Shown: positions 52,548 to 62,081, counted from the stretch's first letter. The stretch: DNA of 64,000 bases from Pseudomonas sp. MIACH (GCF_001269925.1 NZ_LHVO01000013.1:39437-103436), one strand, 5' to 3'. Numbers and translations are program-made. Notes: a model not told the origin generated them from the sequence alone.

Positions 52548-53006
52548 TCAGCCTTGCTGGAACATTGCCATGGCGCGTTGGCGGATCTGTTCTTCGCTGA
52601 GGTCTTCCTTGCGGGTGGCGAGGTACCAGAGATGACCGTAAGGATCTTTCACACTCCCTGAGCGGTCGCCATAGAAGCGGTCCTCGGGTTCGGATACCAC
52701 GCTGGCGCCGGCTGCAACGGCTTGTTTGAACTGCGCGTCTACGTCGTTGACATACAGATGCAAGGCGACACTCGTGCTTTCAGCCGGATTGCTCAGGGAC
52801 ATTTCATCGCAGGGCGTGGCCAGCATGATCGCTGAGTCACCAATACGCAGTTCGGCATGGCCGACCCTGCCATCAGGCATGTCCAGGCGCATGATCTGGG
52901 TGGCGCCGAAGGCTTTTTGGTAAAACTCGATAGCCTCAGAGGCTTTGTCGATGCCCAGATAAGGCGTGACGCTGTGATATCCCTCGGGAATGGGTTTAAC
53001 GCTCAT
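52548..53006 (-). CDS. VOC-family protein (PhnB-like)
   Basis: This protein of about 152 residues has the vicinal-oxygen-chelate/glyoxalase fold: a first half with YHSVTPYLGIDKASEAIEFY and a second with FYGDRSGSVKDPYGHLWYLA. It resembles PhnB and YciI-like proteins of unknown activity. The start at 53006 has AAGGAG about six bases upstream. Confidence 0.85.
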   Translation of the reverse strand: MSVKPIPEGYHSVTPYLGIDKASEAIEFYQKAFGATQIMRLDMPDGRVGHAELRIGDSAIMLATPCDEMSLSNPAESTSVALHLYVNDVDAQFKQAVAAGASVVSEPEDRFYGDRSGSVKDPYGHLWYLATRKEDLSEEQIRQRAMAMFQQG

Positions 53007-53093
53007 ATCGTTCTCCTTGATTGGGGGGAGGCGCGGCCTTTTCACTATAGGTCACGCCTATCAAGGGGCCTGTCGGGACCGACGAGGGGATGT

Positions 53094-53534
53094 TCAACTG
53101 GGCTCCAGCAACTGAGCGCCCGGCCCGCGTTCACCGAGTTGGTCATCCTGGTTGCGCAGCGGGCACGCGTCCATCGACAGGCACCCGCAACCAATGCAGC
53201 CATTGAGCTTGTCGCGCAGCAGCATCAGTTTATTGATGCGCTCATCCAGGTCTTCGCGCCACAGCGCGGACAAGCGCTCCCAGTCTTGAGCGTTGGGCGT
53301 GCGTCCATTCGGCAGTGTCTGCAATGCCTCGCCAATCGTCGCCAACGGAATCCCCAGGCGCTGGGCGATCTTGATCACCACCACCCGCCGCAGCACATCC
53401 CGTGGATAGCGCCGCTGATTGCCGGCATTGCGATGACTCTTGATCAACCCCTTGGTTTCGTAGAAGTGCAGGGCCGTGACGGCCACGCCGCTGCGGGCAG
53501 CCAGTTGGCCGACGGTGAGTTCCTTGGTAACCAT
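53094..53534 (-). CDS. soxR: Redox-sensitive regulator SoxR
   Basis: This is a MerR-family activator of 146 residues. The winged helix-turn-helix (about 6-75) is followed by a dimerisation helix and the [2Fe-2S] cluster motif [12 protein letters not shown], with four Cys in C-x2-C-x-C-x5-C spacing as in all SoxR. In pseudomonads SoxR responds to redox-cycling compounds such as phenazines and activates a few transport and monooxygenase genes rather than soxS. It is divergent from a small monooxygenase gene with a SoxR box between. Confidence 0.95.
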   Translation of the reverse strand: MVTKELTVGQLAARSGVAVTALHFYETKGLIKSHRNAGNQRRYPRDVLRRVVVIKIAQRLGIPLATIGEALQTLPNGRTPNAQDWERLSALWREDLDERINKLMLLRDKLNGCIGCGCLSMDACPLRNQDDQLGERGPGAQLLEPS

Positions 53535-53553
53535 GAAAACTCCGATTAAGTGC

Positions 53554-53584
53554 TTGACCTTGACTTAACTAGAGGTTTTACCCT
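53554..53584 (+). promoter_or_regulatory. SoxR-controlled promoter with SoxR box
   Basis: The 18-base near-palindrome CCTTGACTTAACTAGAGG (53558-53575) matches the SoxR box. It lies between a -35 TTGACC (53554-53559) and a -10-like TACCCT (53579-53584) with a 19-base spacer, the stretched spacing of MerR-type promoters. It drives the monooxygenase gene. Confidence 0.85.
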
Positions 53585-53633
53585 GCGTGGCATCTAGTCG
53601 CAAGATTCTGCCTACAGATAAGAGGGAGTGTTC

Positions 53634-53999
53634 ATGCAGGTATCAGAGAAGAATCTCAGCTTCACGCAACTGATCGAATTTCACATCGAACCCCAGCAGC
53701 AAGTGGCGCTGGTGGCGGCCTTGTCCACCCAAAGCGAGCGCCTGGCCCAGGGCCATGGCGGCTTTATCAATGCGAGTGTGCAAGTCAGCGAGGATGGGCG
53801 GCGGGTACTCAATTACCTGCAATGGCGCTCCCGCGAGGACGGCGAGGCGGCGTTCCAGTGCTTTGAGCACGGCGAGGAAGATTTCTGGACGCTGATCCGC
53901 GCGCACCAGGCCACGGCCGTGACCTTTGGTTCGTTCCAGGTGCTGCGCAGTTTCGAGCGCAGCCATGACAATGCGTTGCACTGCCGGCTAAATGGATAG
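53634..53999 (+). CDS. Antibiotic biosynthesis monooxygenase (ABM) family protein, SoxR target
   Basis: This small cytosolic protein of 121 residues has the ABM ferredoxin-like fold (FTQLIEFHIEPQQQ, VLNYLQWRSREDGEAAF). It corresponds to the gene beside soxR in P. aeruginosa (PA2274), a known SoxR target. It may modify redox-active quinones or phenazines; activity not shown. GAGGGAG precedes the ATG. Its 3' end overlaps that of sfnR by 12 bases. Confidence 0.87.
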   Translation: MQVSEKNLSFTQLIEFHIEPQQQVALVAALSTQSERLAQGHGGFINASVQVSEDGRRVLNYLQWRSREDGEAAFQCFEHGEEDFWTLIRAHQATAVTFGSFQVLRSFERSHDNALHCRLNG

Positions 54000-55091
54000 G
54001 TGCAGCATCCGTTCCCCCTGCACATTTTCCCCAGGGCGGCGCTTGTTCACCGCCAACTCGCCGATCTTGATCAGGCGTGTGCGCGTGACGTTGCGGCTCA
54101 GGCCCAGCAGGTTGGCGGTGTGCACCTGGTTGTAATGGCTGAAGCGGTAAGCGGCGCGCAATAGCGCGTCTTCGACCTTTTCGTGCAGGGCGCCGGCCTG
54201 TTCTTCGAACAGCTTTTGAAACGCGCGCTCCAGCAAGGCCTCGGCACTGTTGTCGGTGCCGTGCTGGCTGTCGTCCTGGCGCTCGATGCGCATGTTCGAG
54301 AGGCGCAGGTCGTCGCGTTCGATCACGCCGTTACGGCAGATCAGCAGGGTGTGGTGAATCACGTTTTCCAGCTCGCGGATATTGCCCGGCCAACTGTAGC
54401 TTTTGAGTTTCTGCTCGGCCTCGCGGCTGATGGTGATCGGGCCGTAGCCGAGGCGCTGGCTGTAGGCTTCGATAAAGTGTCGGGTCAGCGGCAGGATATC
54501 GCCGGGGCGCTCGCGCAGCGGGCTGAGTTCCAGGCTGACCACGTCGAGGCGGTAGTAGAGGTCTTCGCGGAAATGCCCGGCGTTGATAGCCTTTTCCAGT
54601 TGCACGTTGGTGGCGGCCAGTACGCGCACATCGATCGGAATGCTCTTACGCGAACCCAGGCGCACCACTTCGCGCTCCTGTAGGACGCGCAGCAGTTTGA
54701 CCTGGATGGGCATCGGCAAATCGCCGATTTCATCGAGGAACAAGGTGCCTCCATCGGCCTCTTCGAACCAGCCAGCCTTGGCGCTGAGGGCGCCGGTAAA
54801 CGCGCCTTTTTCATGCCCGAACAGCTCGGCTTCCACCAGGGATTCGGAGAACGCCCCGCAGTTCACCGCCACGAACGGCCGGTTGCGCCGCGCACTGAGG
54901 TTGTGGATGTGGCGCGCCACCAGCTCTTTACCGGTTCCGGTCTCGCCGATGATCAGAACGCTGGCTTCGCTGGGCGCCACTTGCTGGATGTGGTCGAGCA
55001 GCGCCTTGGATTTCGGGTCTTCGAAGACCTGGGCCGTGGCGCGGATCGACGTCGCAAGGGCGGGCGAGGGCGGTAAGGTTAGAAGCTGCAT
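53988..55091 (-). CDS. sfnR: Sigma-54-dependent activator SfnR
   Basis: This protein of about 367 residues has a AAA+ domain (about 20-245; GETGTGKE, GAFTGA loop contacting sigma-54, DEIGDLP) and a C-terminal Fis-type helix-turn-helix. No N-terminal sensory domain is present, as in SfnR of P. putida, so activity is set by expression level. It activates genes for dimethyl sulfone and sulfonate use during sulfate starvation. It is the last gene of the msu operon. The start at 55091 has GAGG five bases upstream. Confidence 0.9.
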   Translation of the reverse strand: MQLLTLPPSPALATSIRATAQVFEDPKSKALLDHIQQVAPSEASVLIIGETGTGKELVARHIHNLSARRNRPFVAVNCGAFSESLVEAELFGHEKGAFTGALSAKAGWFEEADGGTLFLDEIGDLPMPIQVKLLRVLQEREVVRLGSRKSIPIDVRVLAATNVQLEKAINAGHFREDLYYRLDVVSLELSPLRERPGDILPLTRHFIEAYSQRLGYGPITISREAEQKLKSYSWPGNIRELENVIHHTLLICRNGVIERDDLRLSNMRIERQDDSQHGTDNSAEALLERAFQKLFEEQAGALHEKVEDALLRAAYRFSHYNQVHTANLLGLSRNVTRTRLIKIGELAVNKRRPGENVQGERMLHLSI

Positions 55092-55103
55092 GGGCACCTC
55101 TTT

Positions 55104-56291
55104 TTATGAGTAGAACGTCGGAATCGGCAGGGATTGGTTCAACGCCCAGTCCCCCAGTTCGTGGAGCTTGTAATCCACCGGGTCGTGCAGGGTTTGTGTG
55201 CGCAGGTTGCGCCAGTGTCGATCCAGGCGCAGGGAGGCGTGGGTGGAGCGCGCGCCGGTGACTTCAAACAGGCGGCTGCACAGGTCCAGGCCTTGGCGGG
55301 TGGCGGCGACCTTGGCGGTGGCGATGGCAATCGCCAGTTGGCCGCGTTCGTGTTCGCTGAGGTTGGGGCCTTTTGCCCAGGCCTGGTCGAGCAGCTCGGC
55401 AGCGCGTTCCACCAACAGGCGCACACCCTCCAGGGCTACCCAGAATTCGCCGTAGTGATGCAGCACGTAAGGGTCCTGGCGCACGTCTACGGCCGAGGAT
55501 TTGTGCCAGGAGCGGGTTTCGGTGAGCGTGTAGTTGCGCGCTTCTTCGAAGGCACCTTCGGCGATGCCGAGGAACATATGGGTGAAGGTCAACTGGGCGA
55601 TCAGCGGGCGCAGGCAGGCAAAAGGCGTGCTCAGCGGGCCCGGGTCGAGCAGCAATTCCGACTCCTCGACGCGCACCCGTTCGAAGCTGGCGCTGCCGCT
55701 GTCGGTCTGGCGTTGGCCGATATTGTTCCAGTCGTTGTGCAGGGTGATGCCACTGCGCCCGCTGGGGATAGCGGCGATCAGCAGCTTGCCGCCGGCGCTT
55801 TCATCCACTGCGGAGGCGATCAGCATTTCCGAGTCGCTGGCGCCGGAGCAGAAGCTCTTTTTGCCGGAGAACTCGCGCCAGCCGCCGAAGTCCTTGACTA
55901 CCGTGCGTGTGTCCAATGGGTTGAGGGCGTTGCCCCAGAACCAGTTTTTGCGCGCGGTCTGTTCGAACCACGGTTGCCATTGGTCTGGTCGAGAAAACAG
56001 GCGCACGGTGGCGAGCATCAGGTGATGGAAGCCGAAGACGTGCGCAATGGAGCTGTCGACCTTGGCGAACTCGCGCACGATGGCCAGGGTGTCACTCCAG
56101 GGGGCGCCGAGGCCGCCGTATTGAGTGGGAATGCTCAGGGCCAGCAGGCCGCTTTGGCGCAGGGCGTCACGTTCGGTCTTGGGGGTGCCACCGCGCTCGT
56201 CGCGCTCGACGGCAGTGAGGGCGAATTCGGCGGCCAGCAGTCTGGCGGTCTGCAACGGTGATGGCAGGACGCTGTGGGGTTTGGCTGTCAC
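55104..56291 (-). CDS. msuC: Flavin-dependent monooxygenase MsuC (SfnB/DszC-like)
   Basis: This is an acyl-CoA-dehydrogenase-fold flavoprotein of 395 residues that uses reduced FMN. Related proteins are DszC and SfnB; MsuC has been assigned to oxidation of methanesulfinate to methanesulfonate. Fold markers are SIPTQYGGLGAPW, GKKSFCSGA and TGARSTHASLRLDRHWRN. The start is GTG with AGAGG upstream. It sits between msuD and sfnR, as in P. aeruginosa. Confidence 0.85.
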   Translation of the reverse strand: MTAKPHSVLPSPLQTARLLAAEFALTAVERDERGGTPKTERDALRQSGLLALSIPTQYGGLGAPWSDTLAIVREFAKVDSSIAHVFGFHHLMLATVRLFSRPDQWQPWFEQTARKNWFWGNALNPLDTRTVVKDFGGWREFSGKKSFCSGASDSEMLIASAVDESAGGKLLIAAIPSGRSGITLHNDWNNIGQRQTDSGSASFERVRVEESELLLDPGPLSTPFACLRPLIAQLTFTHMFLGIAEGAFEEARNYTLTETRSWHKSSAVDVRQDPYVLHHYGEFWVALEGVRLLVERAAELLDQAWAKGPNLSEHERGQLAIAIATAKVAATRQGLDLCSRLFEVTGARSTHASLRLDRHWRNLRTQTLHDPVDYKLHELGDWALNQSLPIPTFYS

Positions 56292-56346
56292 GGGTTTTCC
56301 TCTTTATAAGCGGGAGCGACCAACGCCGCTCCCGCCGCTGCGCCGA

Positions 56347-57486
56347 TCAGGCCTTGGCTGGCAGAACATCGTTGGCAATCATTTCGCCGAACGGGCCAGT
56401 GAGGTTGGTGATGCCGCGTCCGGCCAGGCTGGCATAGGGCTCCGGCAGCAGCGGGAACACCAACTCGGCAAAGCGATAGGCTTCTTCCAGGTGTGGGTAG
56501 CCGGAAAAGATGAAGCTCTCGATGCCCAGGTCGGCGTACTCCTTGATGCGTTCGGCCACTTGCTGCGGGTTGCCCACCAGCGCGGTACCGGCACCGCCGC
56601 GTACCAGGCCGACACCGGCCCACAGGTTGGGGGCGATTTCCAGGTTGTCGCGGCGCCCGTCGTGCAAGGCCGCCATGCGGCGCTGGCCTTCGGAATCAAA
56701 GCGCGAGAAGGATTTTTGCGCGGCGGCGATGGTTTCGTCGCTGATGTGCTCGATCAGCTTGTCGGCGGCTTTCCACGCGTCTTCTTCGGTCTCGCGCACG
56801 ATCACGTGCAGACGAATGCCGAACTTCACCGTGCGCCCGTGGCGGGCAGCGCGTTCACGCACATCTGCGAGTTTTTCGGCGACAGCGGCGGGTGGTTCGC
56901 CCCAGGTCAGGTACACATCCACCTGTTCGGCGGCGAGGTCGTGGGCGGCATCCGAGGAACCGCCGAAATACAGCGGTGGATAAGGCTTTTGTACCGGTGG
57001 GTAAAGGGCCTTGGCGTTCTGTACGCGCAGGTGTTTGCCTTCGAAATCGACTGATTCGCCCTGCAACACGCGGCGCCAGATTTGTAGGAATTCGTCGGTG
57101 ACTTCGTAGCGTTCGCTGTGGTCGAGGAAGCTGCCGTCGCCGCGGTTTTCGTCGGGGTCACCGCCGGTGACCACGTTGATCAGCAAGCGGCCGTTGGACA
57201 GGCGATCCAGGGTGGCTGCCATGCGGGCGGAGACGGTGGGCGAGATGATGCCTGGACGAATCGCCACCAAGTAGCGCAGGCGTTCTGTCAGCGGAACCAG
57301 TGCCGAGGCGATGACCCAGGAGTCTTCGCACGAGCGGCCGGTGGGAATCAGCACGCCGTGGTAACCCAGGCTGTCAGCCGCCTGCGCGACTTGCTTCAGA
57401 TAATTGAGGGTGACCGGCCGCGCACCTTGGGTGGTACCCAGGTAATGACCGTCACCATGTGTTGGCAGAAACCAGAAAACATCCAT
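56347..57486 (-). CDS. msuD: FMNH2-dependent alkane/methanesulfonate monooxygenase MsuD
   Basis: This is a two-component monooxygenase of the bacterial luciferase-like family, 379 residues, close to SsuD. It cleaves alkanesulfonates to aldehyde and sulfite, with MsuE supplying FMNH2. Seen: [39 protein letters not shown] and GGAGTALVG. The start is ATG 57486 with AAGGA six bases upstream. The order with msuE upstream and msuC downstream identifies it as MsuD rather than SsuD of the ssu operon. Confidence 0.9.
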   Translation of the reverse strand: MDVFWFLPTHGDGHYLGTTQGARPVTLNYLKQVAQAADSLGYHGVLIPTGRSCEDSWVIASALVPLTERLRYLVAIRPGIISPTVSARMAATLDRLSNGRLLINVVTGGDPDENRGDGSFLDHSERYEVTDEFLQIWRRVLQGESVDFEGKHLRVQNAKALYPPVQKPYPPLYFGGSSDAAHDLAAEQVDVYLTWGEPPAAVAEKLADVRERAARHGRTVKFGIRLHVIVRETEEDAWKAADKLIEHISDETIAAAQKSFSRFDSEGQRRMAALHDGRRDNLEIAPNLWAGVGLVRGGAGTALVGNPQQVAERIKEYADLGIESFIFSGYPHLEEAYRFAELVFPLLPEPYASLAGRGITNLTGPFGEMIANDVLPAKA

Positions 57487-57495
57487 GACCAATCC

Positions 57496-58059
57496 TTAAG
57501 CGATTTTCAGCAGAGAGGGGGAGTGCGCTGCAAACAACGGCGCTGCGCGTTCTGCCGCAAGGCGTATCCGGCCCTTCAGGGGCTCACTGGTTATTTGGTA
57601 GTCGGTGAAGTCGGCCTCGGTGGCGTACACGCCGATCGGTAGGGTCAGGGCTTGGAAGAAGCTGAACAGCGGTCGTAGCTGGTGATCGAGGACCAGTGCG
57701 TGGCGTTCGCTGCCACCGGTGGCTGCGAGCAGCACCGGTGTATCGATCAGGGCGTTGAGGCGGACCAGGTCGAACAGGTGCTTGAGCAGGCCTGGGTAGG
57801 AACCGCGATAGACCGGTGCGGCGACGATCAGCAGGTCGGCCTGTTCGATGGCCACCAGTTGGGCTTCGACCTCGGCGGGCAATTCATCGCGGGACAGGGC
57901 GCCGCCCAGGGGCCGCGCAATGTCGCCCAGCTCGATCAGGGTGGTCTGGATCGGCAGCAATGTCGCCAATTCAGCCAGTACGGCTTGAGTCAGCACGAGG
58001 GTACGGGACGGGCGCCAGGTTCCGCCGGAGAGGGCAACGACATTCAGGGGACGGGTCAT
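57496..58059 (-). CDS. msuE: NAD(P)H-dependent FMN reductase MsuE
   Basis: This is a flavodoxin-like reductase of about 187 residues. VVALSGGTWRPSRT is the FMN-phosphate loop and PVYRGSYPGLLKHLFD the second flavin site. It makes the reduced FMN needed by MsuD and MsuC. AAGGAA before the ATG at 58059 fixes the start. It is the first gene of msuEDC-sfnR, ten bases before msuD. Confidence 0.9.
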   Translation of the reverse strand: MTRPLNVVALSGGTWRPSRTLVLTQAVLAELATLLPIQTTLIELGDIARPLGGALSRDELPAEVEAQLVAIEQADLLIVAAPVYRGSYPGLLKHLFDLVRLNALIDTPVLLAATGGSERHALVLDHQLRPLFSFFQALTLPIGVYATEADFTDYQITSEPLKGRIRLAAERAAPLFAAHSPSLLKIA

Positions 58060-58089
58060 GAACAGTTCCTTTATCAACAGTGGTTCATA

Positions 58090-58104
58090 GCAAGTGGAGT
58101 GCAA
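58090..58104 (-). promoter_or_regulatory. Candidate sigma-54 promoter of msuE
   Basis: On the minus strand TTGCAC-N5-TTGC has the -24/-12 spacing; the consensus is TGGCAC-N5-TTGC, so one G of the -24 pair is changed. It lies 31-45 bases before the msuE ATG, and the operon encodes a sigma-54 activator. Confidence 0.4.
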
Positions 58105-58458
58105 CGTGTTGAGCAAGAGCTGTACCAACGGGTGCAGGCCTTGATTGGCGTGGGTTGCAGGTTCACTGCTGAAAAATGCTGCTGTTGTCTGACTGGTGAT
58201 TTGTTGAATGGCTGTTGCCTGGCAAACAGTTGCGTGGCGAACAGTGCGGGTTCGGTGTAAGCCAGTTATAGAGGGTTATGGTTATTCCGTAAATGAACGT
58301 ATTTCCATATTTATAGATCATAAAGAAATATGCGTGCCTCGCTATCGAGGGTGCCTTGGCGGTTGATAGCGACTATCACGGACGATGATTTTTCACTGCT
58401 CAAGGCCGGGAGTAGCCTGTGTTCATTGACTCGAAACCATCTTCCCAGGGCCACCGCC
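58105..58458. other. Control region between msuE and lipoprotein gene
   Basis: No coding frame is convincing. It contains two tandem 15-base repeats (58220-58234, 58235-58249; 11 of 15 bases equal, TGGCAAACAGTTGCG and TGGCGAACAGTGCGG). It also has an AT-rich stretch (58275-58330) with ATTCC elements as in CysB-regulated sulfur-starvation promoters. Confidence 0.45.
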
Positions 58459-58728
58459 ATGAACCGATTTCTCGCTGTTTGCTTATTGATTGTCAGCTCC
58501 GTACTCGCCGGCTGTGCGGGCAGTCCTTCGCCAGAACTGCGTCCCTACACGGCCGAAGAGAGCAAGCAATTGGCCCTGGAAGCGCTGAGCCGTCGCGGCT
58601 TGTCGTTTGATGAATATCAACAGCAGCGCGCGGCCCTGACGGGTCAGCCACACAAGTCCTTCGGGTTTGATCGCCAGGGCGAAATGAACGCCGAGCGCAA
58701 CGTGGTTTTGCATGGTCGTCCCAGTTGA
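58459..58728 (+). CDS. Small lipoprotein of unknown function
   Basis: This 89-residue protein has a signal peptide ending in the lipobox VLAGC and a mature part of about 68 residues with no recognised domain (AEESKQLALEALSRRG is helical). The ATG at 58459 gives the signal peptide; a longer in-frame start does not. A terminator follows the stop. Confidence 0.78.
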   Translation: MNRFLAVCLLIVSSVLAGCAGSPSPELRPYTAEESKQLALEALSRRGLSFDEYQQQRAALTGQPHKSFGFDRQGEMNAERNVVLHGRPS

Positions 58729-58744
58729 GTCGGCACTGCGCAGC

Positions 58745-58785
58745 AAAAAGCCCGAGGCTTCCCTCAAAGGAACCTCGGGCTTTTT
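58745..58785 (+). terminator. Terminator after lipoprotein gene
   Basis: AAAAAGCCCGAGG (58745-58757) pairs perfectly with CCTCGGGCTTTTT (58773-58785) around a 15-base loop. It starts 17 bases past the stop. Confidence 0.88.
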
Positions 58786-58962
58786 GTTTTCCATGGCATG
58801 ACTTCAGCCTGTTAAGCTGAATTTCAGGAGCGTTCCTACGCACATTTACTTAAAGTTGTTCTTCTTTAATGGCATTCGATCCGGTAAACCTGACGACCTC
58901 TGTTCCGGCCGATGCCCCTGAGACGCTGCTCTCGGGAACCTGCTCTGCGAGTCTTAACTGTC

Positions 58963-60123
58963 ATGAATAAACGTCCGCTGTATTTCGACTACGCTGCCAC
59001 CACTCCGGTGGACGAGCGCGTCATCCAGGTGATGGTCGAGTGTCTGGGCTTCAACGCCAATTTCGGTAATCCCGCGTCCAGTTCCCACGCGTTCGGCCAG
59101 GCGGCCCGGCAAACGGTTGAACGGGCGCGTGGCCAGGTGGCCGAGTTGGTTGGCGCACAGCCTGGACAGATCGTCTGGACCTCCGGCGCCACTGAATCCA
59201 ACAACCTCGCCATCAAGGGCGTTGCCCAAGCGCGGGGCGTGGCGGGCGGGCATATCATCACCAGCCAGATCGAACACAAGGCCACGCTGGACACCGCGCG
59301 GCAGTTGCAGGAAGCCGGTGTGGCCGTGACCTACCTGGTGCCGGATGCCGACGGGTTGATCAGCGCCGACGCGGTCAGTGAGGCGTTGCGCGAAGACACC
59401 TTTCTGGTCTCGCTGATGTTGGTGAATAACGAATTGGGCACCCTGAATGACATCCCGGCCATCGGCGCGCGGGTACGTGAGCATGGCGCGTTGTTGCATG
59501 TCGACGCGGCGCAAGGGGCGGGCAAGGTGGCGATCGACCTGGCACAGTGGCCGGTGGATTTGATGTCGTTTTCCGCGCACAAGCTGTATGGCCCCAAGGG
59601 CATTGGTGCGCTGTATGTCGGCCCCCGAGCGCAACAGAAAGTGTTGGCACAAATTCATGGCGGCGGTCACGAGGGTGGATTGCGCTCCGGGACGCTGGCC
59701 ACCCATCAGATTGCGGGCATGGGTGCGGCTTTCGCCCTAGCGGCGGCGTCTTTTGCGCAGGAGAAGGCTGTGATCGTGGCCTTGCGCCAGCGCCTGCTGG
59801 ACCAGTTGGATGCGGTCGGTGGCGTGCGCCTCAATGGCAGCGCTGAACAGCGTATTCCTCACACCCTCAGCCTTACGTTCAACGAAGGTGAGTTTGACGC
59901 TGCGGCGTTGAGTGCGGGCATCGCTTTTTCGGCGACCTCGGCGTGCAACTCCGCCAGCAATGCGCCTTCCCACGTGTTGCTTGCGTTGGGCCATGACGCA
60001 CGTTCTGCTGGTCGCACCATACGTTTGAGCCTGGGCCGGTTTACCACCGAGCAGGACATCGACCAGGCCGTGCAATTGATTAAGGCTGCACTGGCCAGCG
60101 CCCCGGCGTTCTGGGCCGTCTGA
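58963..60123 (+). CDS. Cysteine desulfurase (NifS/IscS family)
   Basis: This PLP enzyme of 386 residues takes sulfur from cysteine, leaving alanine. The PLP Lys is in SFSAHKLYGPKGIG and the persulfide Cys in SATSACNSASN. It begins RPLYFDYAATTPVD, the usual N-terminus. It is not next to iscU/iscR, so it is an additional desulfurase and not the isc operon copy; tRNA or cofactor thiolation is possible. No strong Shine-Dalgarno is seen before the ATG at 58963. Confidence 0.9.
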   Translation: MNKRPLYFDYAATTPVDERVIQVMVECLGFNANFGNPASSSHAFGQAARQTVERARGQVAELVGAQPGQIVWTSGATESNNLAIKGVAQARGVAGGHIITSQIEHKATLDTARQLQEAGVAVTYLVPDADGLISADAVSEALREDTFLVSLMLVNNELGTLNDIPAIGARVREHGALLHVDAAQGAGKVAIDLAQWPVDLMSFSAHKLYGPKGIGALYVGPRAQQKVLAQIHGGGHEGGLRSGTLATHQIAGMGAAFALAAASFAQEKAVIVALRQRLLDQLDAVGGVRLNGSAEQRIPHTLSLTFNEGEFDAAALSAGIAFSATSACNSASNAPSHVLLALGHDARSAGRTIRLSLGRFTTEQDIDQAVQLIKAALASAPAFWAV

Positions 60124-60162
60124 TTTTTTCATAACAATTATTAGTGGTTAGCAGGAGACACA

Positions 60163-61971
60163 ATGAGTACGCAGCCCTTGACCCATGGAACGGTGCCCCA
60201 GCGCCTGGCGCACACCCGCGAACTGATGAGCCGCGAGGGTATTCACGCCCTGCTGGTGCCGTCGGCTGACCCGCATTTGTCCGAATACTTGCCGGGTTAC
60301 TGGCAGGGGCGCCAATGGTTGTCGGGGTTCCATGGTTCGGTAGGCACGCTGATTGTCACTGCGGATTTCGCCGGTGTCTGGGCCGATAGCCGTTACTGGG
60401 AACAGGCGACCAAGGAGCTCAAGGGCAGTGGCATTGAGTTGGTCAAGCTGCAACCGGGTCAGCCCGGGCCGCTGGAGTGGCTGGCCGAGCAGACGCCGGA
60501 AGGCGGCGTGGTAGCGGTGGACGGCGCGGTGATGGCGGTCGCTTCGGCGCGTACCCTGGGCGCCAAGCTGGCAGAGCGCGGTGCGCGCCTGCGTACCGAT
60601 ATCGACGTACTCGATGCGGTTTGGAAAGACCGTCCGAGCCTGCCGAACCAGCCGATTTATCAGCATCTGCCACCGCAAGCGACCGTCAGCCGTGGCGATA
60701 AGCTCGCCGCACTGCGCGCCAGTCTGAAAGAGAAGGGCGCTGATTGGCACTTCATTGCGACCCTGGATGACATCGCCTGGCTGTTCAACCTGCGCGGCGG
60801 CGATGTTTCGTTTAATCCGGTGTTTGTTTCGTTTGCGTTGATCAATCAACAACAGGCCACGTTGTTTGTGGCGCTGAGTAAAGTTGATGCAGAGTTGCGC
60901 GCGGTGCTTGCACAGGAGGGGGTGACGTTGCGCGACTACAGCGACGTGGCGGACGCCCTGCGGGCAGTTCCATCGGGGGCCAGCTTGCAAGTTGACCCCG
61001 CCCGCGTTACCGCCGGCTTGCTGGAAAACCTGGATGCCGGCGTCAAGCTGATCGAAGGCCTGAACCCGACCACATTGGCCAAATCCCGCAAGAGCCTGGC
61101 GGACGCGGAACATATCCGCCGGGCCATGGAGCAGGACGGCGCGGCCTTGTGCGAGTTCTTTGCCTGGCTGGACAGTGCGCTGGGTCGTGAGCGCATCACG
61201 GAGCTGACTATCGATGAACACCTGACTGCTGCGCGCAGCCGTCGTCCTGATTATGTGTCGCTGAGTTTCAATACCATCGCAGCATTCAATGCCAATGGGG
61301 CGATGCCGCATTACCACGCCACCGAAGAAGAGCATGCGGTGATCGAAGGCGATGGCTTGCTGCTGATCGATTCGGGTGGGCAGTACCTGGGCGGTACCAC
61401 GGATATCACCCGGATGGTACCTATCGGTACGCCGAGCGATGAACAGAAACGTGACTGCACCCGTGTACTGAAGGGCGTTATTGCACTGTCCCGCGCTCAT
61501 TTCCCCAAAGGCATTCTATCGCCGCTGCTGGACGCCATTGCCCGCGCGCCGATCTGGGCCGAAGGCGTGGACTACGGCCACGGTACCGGGCACGGCGTGG
61601 GTTATTTCCTCAATGTGCATGAAGGCCCGCAGGTGATCGCCTACCAGGCTGCCACTGCGCCACAAACCGCGATGCAGCCGGGGATGATCACCTCCATTGA
61701 GCCGGGTACCTATCGTCCGGGACGCTGGGGCGTGCGTATCGAGAACCTGGTATTGAACCGCGAAGCAGGCAAGACCGAGTTTGGTGAGTTCCTCGCGTTT
61801 GAAACCTTGACCTTATGCCCGATCGACACCCGTTGCCTGGAGCCGTCGCTGCTCACTGCGTATGAGCGTGAGTGGTTCAATGCCTATCACGCCCAGGTGC
61901 GTGAACGCTTGAGCCCGTTGCTCAGCGGTGCCGCGCTGGAATGGTTGCAGGTGCGTACGGCGGCTATCTGA
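60163..61971 (+). CDS. Xaa-Pro aminopeptidase (M24B family)
   Basis: This is a metallopeptidase of 602 residues, the long three-domain aminopeptidase P type (two creatinase-like N-terminal domains, then the pita-bread catalytic domain from about 310). Metal ligands are visible in LLIDSGGQYLGGTTDITR (two Asp), GTGHGVGYFLNVHE (His) and ITSIEPGTY / GVRIENLV (two Glu). It removes N-terminal residues before proline. GCAGGAG precedes the ATG. Confidence 0.92.
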   Translation: MSTQPLTHGTVPQRLAHTRELMSREGIHALLVPSADPHLSEYLPGYWQGRQWLSGFHGSVGTLIVTADFAGVWADSRYWEQATKELKGSGIELVKLQPGQPGPLEWLAEQTPEGGVVAVDGAVMAVASARTLGAKLAERGARLRTDIDVLDAVWKDRPSLPNQPIYQHLPPQATVSRGDKLAALRASLKEKGADWHFIATLDDIAWLFNLRGGDVSFNPVFVSFALINQQQATLFVALSKVDAELRAVLAQEGVTLRDYSDVADALRAVPSGASLQVDPARVTAGLLENLDAGVKLIEGLNPTTLAKSRKSLADAEHIRRAMEQDGAALCEFFAWLDSALGRERITELTIDEHLTAARSRRPDYVSLSFNTIAAFNANGAMPHYHATEEEHAVIEGDGLLLIDSGGQYLGGTTDITRMVPIGTPSDEQKRDCTRVLKGVIALSRAHFPKGILSPLLDAIARAPIWAEGVDYGHGTGHGVGYFLNVHEGPQVIAYQAATAPQTAMQPGMITSIEPGTYRPGRWGVRIENLVLNREAGKTEFGEFLAFETLTLCPIDTRCLEPSLLTAYEREWFNAYHAQVRERLSPLLSGAALEWLQVRTAAI

Positions 61972-62081
61972 TCGGTTGCAGTCGTCGTGGACCGGGTTGG
62001 GAGCTGCAATAGTTGAGTTGCAGCACCGCCAAGGGATGGGGTTGTGTATATGAGCAGTCGCTGGTGACTGCTCGGGGGATA

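Noticed and set aside
52548..53006. Fosfomycin or bleomycin resistance protein
   Set aside because: The VOC protein is PhnB-like in motif order and lacks the features of FosA or Ble; resistance should not be inferred.
60148..61500. 450-codon minus-strand frame across the aminopeptidase gene
   Set aside because: It is a shadow of a gene whose metal-binding residues are all in the plus-strand frame.
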